A stretch of 56,702 bases of DNA, taken from contig DJPV01000082.1 of assembly GCA_002437435.1 (NCBI GenBank), positions 1 to 56,702 on the forward strand, read 5' to 3'. The translations under genes and the position numbers were made by a program. Shown in pieces: positions 35,966 through 44,594 of the stretch. This stretch comes from Lachnospiraceae bacterium UBA6403. GTDB lineage: Bacteria > Bacillota > Clostridia > Lachnospirales > Lachnospiraceae. Within the stretch, counting starts at the first letter, position 1; the number at the start of each line of letters is the position of its first letter. A model generated the notes under the pieces. It did not search any database and was not told where the DNA came from. It was given only the letters and a program-made list of their open reading frames with translations.

Positions 35966-35994
35966 TTTACTTTTAATGGTCAGAATGGTATGAT
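35966..35994 (+). promoter_or_regulatory. Promoter of the pseudouridine synthase-ligA-metA genes
   Basis: TTTACT, 17 nt, TATGAT, about 85 bp before ATG 36081. Divergent from the lrp promoter. Confidence 0.55.
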
Positions 35995-36080
35995 TAAAAA
36001 AATATGGTTATTGAAGAAAACAGAAAAAAAAGAGCGGCAAAACAGTCGCGACAGAGAGATAGAATAGAAAGGGTCATGAA

Positions 36081-36899
36081 ATGGCAGAGGGAATTCGAAT
36101 CAATAAATATCTGAGTGAGGCTGGTATTTGCTCCAGACGTGCGGCAGATGAATATATATTAAAGGGCAGGATCACAATAAATGGGAAACCTGCAGAGATG
36201 GGACAGAAGATAGAAGAAAATGATCAGGTAATGGTCGATGGAAAGCCTGTAAGAAAGCGCGGGGAGACCGTGATTCTTGCATATAATAAACCATTGGGGC
36301 TGACCTGTACGGCGAGTCATGATGATCCGGATAATATCTTCGATCATATTAAGTATCCGATCCGGCTGCAATATGTGGGAAGACTGGACAAGGATTCTCA
36401 GGGATTGCTGCTTCTTACAAATGATGGAGATCTTTCAAACAGTATCCAGAAGTCGGTGAATAATCATGAAAAAGAATACCGAGTCCGTGTAAATAAGCTG
36501 ATCACGGATGAATTTTTAACACAGATGGCATCAGGCGTTCCGATCCTTGATACCGTGACAAAGAAATGCCGTTTGTATAAGATCGATAATTATTCCTTTA
36601 AGATCATAATCACACAGGGACTGAATCGTCAGATCCGCCGAATGTGTGAATACTTTGGATATAAGGTTGTGAATCTGAAACGGCTTCGTGTGATCAATAT
36701 CCGTCTGGGGAATCTGAGACCGGGCGAGTACCGCCATTTGACAAAAGAAGAAGAAACAGAGCTGAGACGTTTAGTGGAACGGAAAGAGGAAGCTAAAACA
36801 AAATGGGCAGATTCACAGACAGAAAATAAAAATGAACAGAATGTTGTTGGAAATAAGAGGTATGTCAGTTGGAAAAGAGAGACAGGATCAAAGAATTAG
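36081..36899 (+). CDS. rRNA pseudouridine synthase, RsuA/RluB/RluE/RluF family
   Basis: Isomerises a specific uridine in rRNA. 272 residues: an N-terminal S4 RNA-binding domain (INKYLSEAGICSRRAADEYI), the catalytic motif VGRLDKDSQGLLLLTNDGDL with the conserved Asp, and the late QGLNRQIRRMC motif. A charged C-terminal tail of ~45 residues (Glu/Lys/Asn-rich) follows. The 3' end overlaps ligA by 31 bp, so translation of ligA is probably coupled. RluB (23S helix 89-90) is the likeliest member, but this is not certain. Confidence 0.9.
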   Translation: MAEGIRINKYLSEAGICSRRAADEYILKGRITINGKPAEMGQKIEENDQVMVDGKPVRKRGETVILAYNKPLGLTCTASHDDPDNIFDHIKYPIRLQYVGRLDKDSQGLLLLTNDGDLSNSIQKSVNNHEKEYRVRVNKLITDEFLTQMASGVPILDTVTKKCRLYKIDNYSFKIIITQGLNRQIRRMCEYFGYKVVNLKRLRVINIRLGNLRPGEYRHLTKEEETELRRLVERKEEAKTKWADSQTENKNEQNVVGNKRYVSWKRETGSKN

Positions 36900-38830
36900 T
36901 TGAGAAGTTGAATGAGGCGTCGAAGAAATACTATCAGGAAGACACTGAGATCATGAGTAATCTGGAATATGATGCCTTATATGATGAACTGGTAGAACTG
37001 GAAAAAGAGACAGGGATCGTAATGGCGAACAGCCCTACGGTTCATGTCGGATATGAGATCGTAAGCGAGTTGCCCAAAGAAGCCCACGAGCATCCGATGC
37101 TGTCTCTGGATAAGACCAAGAGTGTAGAAGCACTGGCAGCATGGCTTGGCGCACATCAGGGTGTGATCTCCTGGAAGTTAGACGGACTTACCGTTGTTCT
37201 TACCTATGAGAATGGTACGCTTGTAAAAGCTGTAACCAGAGGAAATGGATTAGAAGGCGAGGTTATTACGAACAACGCAAGAGTATTTGCAAATATTCCA
37301 AAAGAGATTCCGTATAAAGGCAAGCTGACGATACGCGGAGAGGCAGTTATCAAATATTCGGATTTTGAGAAGATAAATGAACAGATCGCAGATGCAGATG
37401 CCAAATATAAAAATCCGAGAAATTTATGCAGCGGCTCTGTCAGACAGTTGAACAACCGAATCACAAAAGAGAGAAATGTACATTTTTTCGCATTTAATCT
37501 GGTTGATGGAGAAGATGTGGATTTTAAAAATTCATTTTCTTATGAATTAGACTGGTTGGAACAGCAGGGATTTGATGTGGTAGAACATTATCTGATTGAT
37601 GCTGATAAGCTGCCGGAGCGTGTAGCAAAGTTTGCGGAACAGATTGAGCAGAACGATTTCCCATCGGATGGTCTGGTGCTGGTACTGGAGGATCTTGCAT
37701 ATGGCAGAAGCCTTGGAAGAACGGCGAAGTTCCCAAGAGACAGTATGGCATTCAAATGGGCGGATGAACAGGCATTGACTCATCTGCAGTATGTGGAATG
37801 GAGTCCGTCCAGAACCGGGCTTATCAACCCGGTTGCAGTATTTGATCCGGTGTCACTTGAGGGAACGACAGTCAGCCGCGCAAGTATCCATAATGTCAGC
37901 ATTCTTCGGTCGTTACAGCTTGGAATCGGAGATGAGATTTCGGTCTATAAGGCAAATATGATCATTCCGCAGATTGCAGAGAATCATACCAGAAGTGGAA
38001 ATGTACCGATTCCCGAATCCTGTCCTGCCTGTGGTGGTCTGACAAAGATCGTGACGGAGGGAGAAGGCGTGGATCAGGTAGAGACACTTTATTGTACCAA
38101 TGAATTCTGCCCGGCAAAGAAGTTAAAATCATTTGCTCATTTTGTATCCAGAAATGCAATGAATATTGATGGCCTTTCAGAAGCTACGATCGACAAATTT
38201 ATCGAACAGGGCTATCTGGATCATCTGGATGACCTGTACCATCTGAACCGCCATGAAAAAGAGATTATTGAGCTGGAAGGTTTTGGCGAAAAATCTTATG
38301 CGAAGCTGATCCAGGCCGTTGATACATCCAGACACACCACGATGAATCGGTTTGTCTATGGCCTTGGGATACCGGGTGTCGGAGATGCGACGGCCAAGCT
38401 GATCTGTAAGCATTTCAAAAATGACCTGGATCAGATCATGCATGCAGATGTAGAAGCATATACAGAGATCGATGGAATTGGAACCGTAATTGCAGAAGAA
38501 ATTGTAAGATATTTTAAAAATCCGTCGAATTGTGCTATTATAGATAGGTTACTTCATGAATTGGAGTTTGAAGCAGAGACTGAGACTGTACCACAGACAC
38601 TTGCAGGTATTACCTTTGTAATCACCGGAAGTCTGGAACAGTTTGCAAACCGGGATGAGATGAAGCAGTATATCGAAGACCGGGGAGGAAAGGTAGCAGG
38701 CTCCGTATCATCAAAGACCGGATATCTGGTCAATAATGATGTGACCTCTACATCTTCAAAGAATAAGAAAGCACAGAGTCTGGGAATACCGATCATTTCA
38801 GAAGCACAGTTTCTGGAACAGTTTTCCTGA
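36869..38830 (+). CDS. ligA: NAD-dependent DNA ligase
   Basis: Seals nicks in replication and repair using NAD+. 653 residues: adenylation domain with catalytic Lys103 in SWKLDGLTVVL, YKNPRNLCSGSVRQLN, an OB domain, a zinc site (CPACGG; CTNEFCPAKK), helix-hairpin-helix repeats (GLGIPGVGDATAKLI; DGIGTVIAEEIVRYF) and a C-terminal BRCT domain (ITFVITGSLEQFANRDEMKQ). KLDG replaces the common KIDG and the N-terminus is slightly short. It starts with TTG 36869, 8 nt after AAGAGG, inside the pseudouridine synthase gene. Confidence 0.95.
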   Translation: MEKRDRIKELVEKLNEASKKYYQEDTEIMSNLEYDALYDELVELEKETGIVMANSPTVHVGYEIVSELPKEAHEHPMLSLDKTKSVEALAAWLGAHQGVISWKLDGLTVVLTYENGTLVKAVTRGNGLEGEVITNNARVFANIPKEIPYKGKLTIRGEAVIKYSDFEKINEQIADADAKYKNPRNLCSGSVRQLNNRITKERNVHFFAFNLVDGEDVDFKNSFSYELDWLEQQGFDVVEHYLIDADKLPERVAKFAEQIEQNDFPSDGLVLVLEDLAYGRSLGRTAKFPRDSMAFKWADEQALTHLQYVEWSPSRTGLINPVAVFDPVSLEGTTVSRASIHNVSILRSLQLGIGDEISVYKANMIIPQIAENHTRSGNVPIPESCPACGGLTKIVTEGEGVDQVETLYCTNEFCPAKKLKSFAHFVSRNAMNIDGLSEATIDKFIEQGYLDHLDDLYHLNRHEKEIIELEGFGEKSYAKLIQAVDTSRHTTMNRFVYGLGIPGVGDATAKLICKHFKNDLDQIMHADVEAYTEIDGIGTVIAEEIVRYFKNPSNCAIIDRLLHELEFEAETETVPQTLAGITFVITGSLEQFANRDEMKQYIEDRGGKVAGSVSSKTGYLVNNDVTSTSSKNKKAQSLGIPIISEAQFLEQFS

Positions 38831-38882
38831 TAAAAATAGAAACAGATATATGGCAGTTGAAACAGAAAGGACTTGATAAAAA

Positions 38883-39815
38883 ATGCCGATTAGAGTAGAC
38901 GACGATTTACCCGTAAAGAAAATACTGGAGGATGAGAATATCTTCGTGATGGGTTCAGGCAGAGCCATTCGTCAGGATATCCGTCCCCTTGACATACTGA
39001 TATTAAACCTGATGCCTTTAAAACAGGATGCAGAATTACAGCTTATGAGAAGTCTGTCAAATACACCGCTTCAGGTGAACATTTCCCTGATTCGTACGAT
39101 GACTTACGAATCAAAGCACGCACCGAAAGGACATCTGGAACGGTTCTATACCGATTTTTCCAGCATCAAGGATCGAAAATGGGATGGATTTATCATCACA
39201 GGTGCACCGATCGAGAAGATGGAATTTGAGGATGTTGAGTACTGGGATGAATTAAAAGAGATCATGGACTGGTCTGAGGAAAATGTAACATCCACGATCC
39301 ATATCTGCTGGGGAGCACAGGCTGGACTGTATTATCGGTATGGAGTGGAAAAGCATGAACTGGATAAGAAATTATCAGGAATCTATATGCATCATACATT
39401 CCACAAGAAGACACCTCTTGTTCGTGGATTCGATGATATCTTTTATGTACCACATTCCAGATATACAGGTGTCGATAAAGAGGAGATCCTGAAAAATCCG
39501 CATCTTGAGATCGTGGCAGAATCAGATGAAGCAGGTCCTTATCTGATCATTGGCGATGAAGGAAAGAATATCTTCGTAACCGGACATCCGGAATATGATA
39601 TCCTGACACTGGATAAAGAGTATAAGCGTGATCTTGCAAAGGGATTGAATCCTGATATCCCGGTAAATTATTATCCGGATGATGATCCAAGTAAGACTCC
39701 GATCAAGTCATGGCGCTGCCATGCTAATACACTATACGCAAATTGGCTTAATTACTACGTCTACCAGATAACCCCATATCTGTGGACGGAGAAGAAAGAG
39801 AAGCCGGCAAAATAG
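38883..39815 (+). CDS. metA: Homoserine O-acetyltransferase, MetA type
   Basis: Activates homoserine for methionine synthesis. 310 residues aligned easily with MetA: MPIRV start, NLMPLKQDAE, catalytic Cys142 in HICWGAQAGLY, HSRYTGV, and the His/Glu of VTGHPEYD, ending in NWLNYYVYQITPY. Residue 111 is Glu (GAPIE); from known MetA work, Glu here gives acetyl-CoA rather than succinyl-CoA use, so the common name 'O-succinyltransferase' would be wrong. AAAGGA precedes ATG. No SAM riboswitch or T-box is seen in the 52-bp gap after ligA. Confidence 0.95.
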   Translation: MPIRVDDDLPVKKILEDENIFVMGSGRAIRQDIRPLDILILNLMPLKQDAELQLMRSLSNTPLQVNISLIRTMTYESKHAPKGHLERFYTDFSSIKDRKWDGFIITGAPIEKMEFEDVEYWDELKEIMDWSEENVTSTIHICWGAQAGLYYRYGVEKHELDKKLSGIYMHHTFHKKTPLVRGFDDIFYVPHSRYTGVDKEEILKNPHLEIVAESDEAGPYLIIGDEGKNIFVTGHPEYDILTLDKEYKRDLAKGLNPDIPVNYYPDDDPSKTPIKSWRCHANTLYANWLNYYVYQITPYLWTEKKEKPAK

Positions 39816-39846
39816 CAATATGGATTTTAAGATGGAGCTAAAACAG

Positions 39847-42180
39847 ATGAAAAAGCAATTAAGAATATTGCTGTTTTGCCTTACATTTGTATTGATGGCA
39901 TCTGGTGTGTCACTTACGGCAGAAGCAGCAACACCAAAGAAAATAAAATTGACACAGAATGAAGAAACACATACATTTTCAAATGCAAAAGACGGATCAT
40001 TCCAGTATGATTACGCTGTAAAATCTGATTATTACAGAGGTATAGCTGTTGATGAGAGTACAAAGATCCGTTATGTGCTGATCGATTATGGTGACAGATT
40101 ATGGGCAGTTGTAGCAGATGAAGACAGTGAGTGGAATGGATCTTATGATACTTCTTCTTACCTTGCAAATATGTCCACAAGCTTTAAGCCGTCTACAACG
40201 AAGACGGTACTTCAGATCAAAAAGAACAAGACGGGAAATACATATCTGGAAAATGGATTTTATTATGCAGATGATTATTCGATCCTTACGACCGGATTTT
40301 CTATGGATACTTATTATATCAATGGCGCAAAGGCAAAGGGCATAAAAGAGATCGATGGCATCTATTACTTTTTTCAGAAGGGAAAACAGGTGACAAAGAC
40401 TGGATGGTATCCATCCGGTAAGACTTATGTCTATGTATCAAAGAAGCAGGTAAAGTATCGCTTTAACGGCCTTGTCTGTTATCAGTATAAAACAAGTGGC
40501 AAGAAGCGTGTTACAAACAAGTTTCTTACGATAAATGATGTAGAGTATCGATTTGATAAAGCCGGGAATCTGGAACAGGGCTTTCAGGAAATAGCCGGAG
40601 AGTACTATTATTTTCAGGATGGACGTGCAAGAACGAACTACTATAAAAAAATCGGAAAGTACGGATATTATTTTGGCGCAGATGGAAAAGCAGTACGAAA
40701 TACCTGGGTGAAGCTCAAGAAGATTGACCGCTATTTTGCAGCAAGTGGTCATAATACCAGAATCTTTTATGCGGCTGATTATGCAAAGACAGATAAAGCA
40801 GGAAGATATATGCTTTATAAGAACAAGAAATGGTCATATGCGGCAGATGGAATTTATAAGATCAATGGAGTATATTATTACTTTAAGAAATCAAAGCTTG
40901 GAACATCATCCTGCTGGTATGATAAAAATGATACAACCTCTTATTATATGAAGAAGGGGACAGTTCTTTACAAGCGGGTGTATAAAGATAATACCTATAT
41001 ATTTTATCAGTTAATAAATAACAAATGGAAGAAAGCAAAGAATATCTGGGCACCTGCAAAGAAGGGTGAGATCCATTATTATAATGCAGATGGGGTGTTG
41101 CAGTACAAATATTTCAATGAAAGCTATAAGACCGGTGCTTATCAGCGTACGATGTGGTTTCATAATACAGATACAAACAGATGGCAGAAGATAAAAAATA
41201 TGCTTGTGGCATACAAATCAGATTATTATTATTCCGGTTTGGATGGTAAACTGTTGACAGGGGAAGGCTGGCATACCATAGATGACTGGTCGGCAGTATA
41301 TACAGATGCTGCAGGCAAAGTGTCTAAGTATATATATTATGATGCAGAGCAGGATTGTTCTGTTTATAAGCAGGGTAAATATCTGAATGAAGTAGTTACA
41401 GGACTTATAACTGTACAGATAAATGGTAAGGATGTGTATTATCTGATCGGTGAGAGCGGAACGGCGGCAACCGGAAGTCAGGAAATCGGTAATTATATCT
41501 ATGATTTTGATCGTTATGGACGGGCATATACAAGACGATTGGAAGGAACACTTTATTGGAATATCGATGAATGGATGGCTCGTGTGATCAAGACTTATCT
41601 TGGGAAGACAAATATTCCATGTAATGTATTTGCGGATCAGGCATATGCACTTGCCGGTGGTGACAATCCGACCTTTAAGCTGGCTGTAAAATATACTGAT
41701 GCAAAGGTCGGTGGTATCATTCTTGATCGAATGTATACAGGAACAGAATGGGGAGGAACAGCAACGGTTACAGCAAAAATGACACTTTCAGATGGTACGA
41801 ACTGGTTAGAACCGGATTCTGTAGTACTGAATTCGAATGTAACACCATTTTCATATGATGCGCTTACTCCGGGAGATATGATCATATATTATAAAGGTAA
41901 GAGTAAAGAAGCCAGTCATGTATCTTTATATCTTGGTAAATTTGAAAATGCAGAGGCAGTAAAGGATTATCTTGTGAAAATAGGAATATCAAAGAAGAAA
42001 GCGGAAGCCTGCGTAAAAGACTGGGGTACTACTTATTATGGAAATGATGGGACCTACTGGTGTATCCATGGTGGCATGGGAAAGACAAGTCAGGTGTATA
42101 TCAGTAACAGTACCTATTGTATACCAGCTTCTAACAATACATATACTTATGCAAGAAAGATTGTAAATGTTATTGATTAA
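39847..42180 (+). CDS. Secreted cell-wall-binding protein with C-terminal NlpC/P60-like domain
   Basis: About 777 residues. A signal peptide (KKQLRILLFCLTFVLMASGV, then TAEAA cleavage region) is followed by a long array of aromatic choline/glucan-binding-type repeats (IDGIYYFFQKGKQ, IAGEYYYFQDGRA, INGVYYYFKKSKL) that continue to about residue 565. The C-terminal ~210 residues have Cys592 in NIPCNVFADQAYALAG, His691 in EASHVSLYLGK after LTPGDMIIYY, and His741 in YWCIHGGMG, in the order expected of an NlpC/P60 papain-like hydrolase. It probably binds and cuts peptidoglycan or a wall glycan. ATG 39847 is the best start (GATGGAG upstream); 39820 and 39832 are alternatives. Confidence 0.82.
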   Translation: MKKQLRILLFCLTFVLMASGVSLTAEAATPKKIKLTQNEETHTFSNAKDGSFQYDYAVKSDYYRGIAVDESTKIRYVLIDYGDRLWAVVADEDSEWNGSYDTSSYLANMSTSFKPSTTKTVLQIKKNKTGNTYLENGFYYADDYSILTTGFSMDTYYINGAKAKGIKEIDGIYYFFQKGKQVTKTGWYPSGKTYVYVSKKQVKYRFNGLVCYQYKTSGKKRVTNKFLTINDVEYRFDKAGNLEQGFQEIAGEYYYFQDGRARTNYYKKIGKYGYYFGADGKAVRNTWVKLKKIDRYFAASGHNTRIFYAADYAKTDKAGRYMLYKNKKWSYAADGIYKINGVYYYFKKSKLGTSSCWYDKNDTTSYYMKKGTVLYKRVYKDNTYIFYQLINNKWKKAKNIWAPAKKGEIHYYNADGVLQYKYFNESYKTGAYQRTMWFHNTDTNRWQKIKNMLVAYKSDYYYSGLDGKLLTGEGWHTIDDWSAVYTDAAGKVSKYIYYDAEQDCSVYKQGKYLNEVVTGLITVQINGKDVYYLIGESGTAATGSQEIGNYIYDFDRYGRAYTRRLEGTLYWNIDEWMARVIKTYLGKTNIPCNVFADQAYALAGGDNPTFKLAVKYTDAKVGGIILDRMYTGTEWGGTATVTAKMTLSDGTNWLEPDSVVLNSNVTPFSYDALTPGDMIIYYKGKSKEASHVSLYLGKFENAEAVKDYLVKIGISKKKAEACVKDWGTTYYGNDGTYWCIHGGMGKTSQVYISNSTYCIPASNNTYTYARKIVNVID

Positions 42181-42212
42181 AGATTACATGAAGTTTTACT
42201 TGTAGTTTCAGA

Positions 42213-42285
42213 AAAAGCATTAGATAACAGATACTTAGATGTTATGAATAACACGAGACATCAGAAGTCTGTATCTAATGCTTTT
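42213..42285. terminator. Long convergent terminator
   Basis: AAAAGCATTAGATA (42213-42226) pairs with TATCTAATGCTTTT (42272-42285), extended by CAGA/TCTG. It lies between the + strand wall hydrolase gene and the − strand ABC-F gene. Confidence 0.88.
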
Positions 42286-42322
42286 CTTGTAGAATGGAAT
42301 TTGAATGTGAAAGAGACTGAGG

Positions 42323-44254
42323 TTACTCCTCAGAAGACAATTCTTCCCACTGTTCATACATTGTATTCAGTTCTTCTTCTACGGAATTCCGTTCTTTTGT
42401 CAGATCATTTAACAGTGCAACATTTGTTGCATTTTCAGGAATTAAAAATTTATCATCAATTTCAGCAAGGCGGTTTTCAAACTGTTCGATCTTGTCTTCC
42501 ATTTTTTTCAGATCATTCGCTTTTTTCCGAAGCCTTGCCTGTTCGGCTTTGTTTTCCTTCCAGGAGAGCTTTGCCTGGGATTCTGTCTGCTTTTCCTGAG
42601 AGACAGTATCAGATACCGGAGCAAACGCCTGCTTTCCGGTGGAAACCGGCTGGGCTCTGTGGCTTTCGTAGTAATCATAGTTTCCGATATAATTGGTTAA
42701 CTGTTTATCCTTTAATTCGATGATCCTTGTTGCTGTCTGATTGATAAAATATCGATCATGAGATACATAAAGGACTGTTCCGGTATAGTTTCGTATCGCT
42801 TCTTCAAGGATCTCCTTGGATGTGATATCCAGATGGTTGGTCGGCTCATCGAGGATCAGGAAGTTTGCAGATGAGAGCATCATTTTAGCAAGGGATACAC
42901 GCCCCTTTTCACCACCGCTTAGATCTGCGATCCGTTTGAATACATCCTCCCCGGTAAACAGAAAGGCAGCAAGTACGTTTCGAATTCTGGTGTTGGTCAG
43001 GTCAGGGTAGGCATTACTGATCTCGTCAAATACTGTATTGTTCATATTCAGGACCTGATGTTCCTGATCGTAGTAACCGATCTTAACACGGGAACCAAGG
43101 ATTACAGTTCCGGCATCCTTTGGAACAAGCTTGTTGATGATCTTTAAGATCGTAGTCTTACCGGTTCCGTTTCCGCCGATCAGGGCGACATGCTCACCAC
43201 GTTTGATCTCCATATTCAGATCGGAGAACAGATTATACTGTTCAAAGGCTTTGGACATCCCTTCGATCGTAAGTACATCTTCACCGCTGATAACGGATGG
43301 TTCCAGTGTCAGCCGCATCTCACTGTTTAATTCGGTCGGCTTGTCCAGACGTTCCACACGGTCTAACATCTTTTCACGGCTTTCTGCCCGCTTGATCGAT
43401 TTTTCACGATTGAACTGCTTTAACTTTGTGATAACTTCTTCCTGATGTTTGATATCCGCCTGCTGGTTTAAGTAGGCTTTCATCATATTTGCCCGGATCT
43501 CGGCGCGCTTTTGAGAGAAGTAGGTGTAGTTTCCGTTATATACGGTGCTGTGTCCACGATCAAGTTCTACGACCTTTGTTACGATCTTATCCAGAAAATA
43601 ACGGTCATGGGAGACAAGGATCACACTTCCCTGATAGCCGGTCAGAAAGGTTTCAAGCCAGCTGATCGAATCCATATCCAGATGGTTAGTCGGCTCATCC
43701 AAGATGATGATGTCCGGTTTTGTAAGCAGAAGTCTGCCGAGTGAGAGACGGGTTTTCTGTCCGCCCGATAAGGTATCGGTATGACGGTCGAAATCTTCTT
43801 TAGAGAATCCAAGTCCCTTTAAGACTCCGGTGATCTCACTTTCATAGGCATATCCGTTTTTATATTCAAATTCATGTGTATAGCGGTTATAGGTTGAGAG
43901 GGCAGCTTCCAGTTCGTCGCCGGTCAGTGTTGTCATGTCCTGTTCCAGTTTGCGAATCTTATCCTGAAGCTCGATCACAGGCTTCATGGCATCCTCCATC
44001 ACGCCGTATACCGTATCATCATAGAAAATATCCTGATGCTGGGAGAGATAGCCGATCGTACGATCTTTAGATAACACAATTTGTCCGGAATCAGCTTCTT
44101 CTTCCTGCATAATGATCTTTAATAATGTTGTTTTACCTGCACCGTTAATTCCAACGATCGCCATTTTTTCCTTATCTTCAAGATGGAAGGATACATTGTC
44201 GAGAATTACGTTGGTTCCGAATGCTTTACTTATATTTTGACAATCGAGAATCAT
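42323..44254 (-). CDS. ABC-F family ATPase (Uup/YdiF-like)
   Basis: Soluble ribosome-associated ATPase with no membrane domain. 643 residues: two nucleotide-binding domains with Walker A GINGAGKTTLLK and GGNGTGKTTILK, signatures LSGGQKTRLSLG and LSGGEKGRVSLA, and Walker B IILDEPTNHLD and LILDEPTNHLD. A ~60-residue charged linker (ARE/P-site tip region, HQEEVITKLKQFNREKSIKR) sits between them. The C-terminal coiled coil (residues ~565-643) is typical of Uup/YdiF/YfmR proteins. It may protect ribosomes, resolve stalled ribosomes, or give antibiotic resistance. The start follows AAGGAGG. Its leader is highly structured. Confidence 0.92.
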   Translation of the reverse strand: MILDCQNISKAFGTNVILDNVSFHLEDKEKMAIVGINGAGKTTLLKIIMQEEEADSGQIVLSKDRTIGYLSQHQDIFYDDTVYGVMEDAMKPVIELQDKIRKLEQDMTTLTGDELEAALSTYNRYTHEFEYKNGYAYESEITGVLKGLGFSKEDFDRHTDTLSGGQKTRLSLGRLLLTKPDIIILDEPTNHLDMDSISWLETFLTGYQGSVILVSHDRYFLDKIVTKVVELDRGHSTVYNGNYTYFSQKRAEIRANMMKAYLNQQADIKHQEEVITKLKQFNREKSIKRAESREKMLDRVERLDKPTELNSEMRLTLEPSVISGEDVLTIEGMSKAFEQYNLFSDLNMEIKRGEHVALIGGNGTGKTTILKIINKLVPKDAGTVILGSRVKIGYYDQEHQVLNMNNTVFDEISNAYPDLTNTRIRNVLAAFLFTGEDVFKRIADLSGGEKGRVSLAKMMLSSANFLILDEPTNHLDITSKEILEEAIRNYTGTVLYVSHDRYFINQTATRIIELKDKQLTNYIGNYDYYESHRAQPVSTGKQAFAPVSDTVSQEKQTESQAKLSWKENKAEQARLRKKANDLKKMEDKIEQFENRLAEIDDKFLIPENATNVALLNDLTKERNSVEEELNTMYEQWEELSSEE

Positions 44255-44277
44255 AAGATTCCTCCTTATTTTCTTAT

Positions 44278-44378
44278 ATCATGATTCGCACCTTTGGTGC
44301 TTATCGTTGCTTCGCAACAATCATGATCCAATTCGTCGTTCGCCAATCATGCAAGCATGTTGGCTCTCTTGCACTCAT
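44278..44378 (-). promoter_or_regulatory. Structured leader of the ABC-F gene with a possible 25-codon leader ORF
   Basis: Minus strand: a short ORF from ATG 44378 to TAA 44301 (starts MSAREPTCLHDW). Hairpins are GCCAA...TTGGC (44342-44364), GTTGC/GCAAC (44306-44318) and GCACC/GGTGC (44288-44300). The last two are enclosed by ATCATGATT (44278-44286) with AATCATGAT (44319-44327). All lie just before the AAGGAGG of the ABC-F gene. This layout fits translation-dependent attenuation, but the leader ORF has no strong ribosome site. Confidence 0.5.
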
Positions 44379-44401
44379 TATATCTTGTCAGATCTCATAA
44401 C

Positions 44402-44430
44402 ATTATATCGGTGTGTCAGGAAATAAGCAA
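44402..44430 (-). promoter_or_regulatory. Promoter of the ABC-F gene
   Basis: Minus strand TTGCTT, 17 nt, TATAAT. It would start a transcript ~17 nt before the leader ORF. The rest of the 340-bp gap 44255-44594 holds the leader structure and the divergent promoter at 44506. Confidence 0.65.
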
Positions 44431-44505
44431 TATCCAATAAAATAGAATTTTAATAAACAGGGTGTATTTTCACATAAAATTTAGAAAAAGGTTATGCCAT
44501 AAAAA

Positions 44506-44535
44506 TTGACTGACATGGCAATAAAATGGTATCAT
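44506..44535 (+). promoter_or_regulatory. Promoter of the RelA/SpoT-domain gene
   Basis: TTGACT, 18 nt, TATCAT, 60 bp upstream of ATG 44595. Confidence 0.6.
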
Positions 44536-44594
44536 AATAGTGTATTTTTGTGCGCTTTTTACGGGTGAAAGTTATTTGAAAAGCAGGTGGTTAC

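Noticed and set aside
38831..38882. SAM riboswitch or T-box for metA
   Set aside because: The gap after ligA is only 52 bp and has no such structure.
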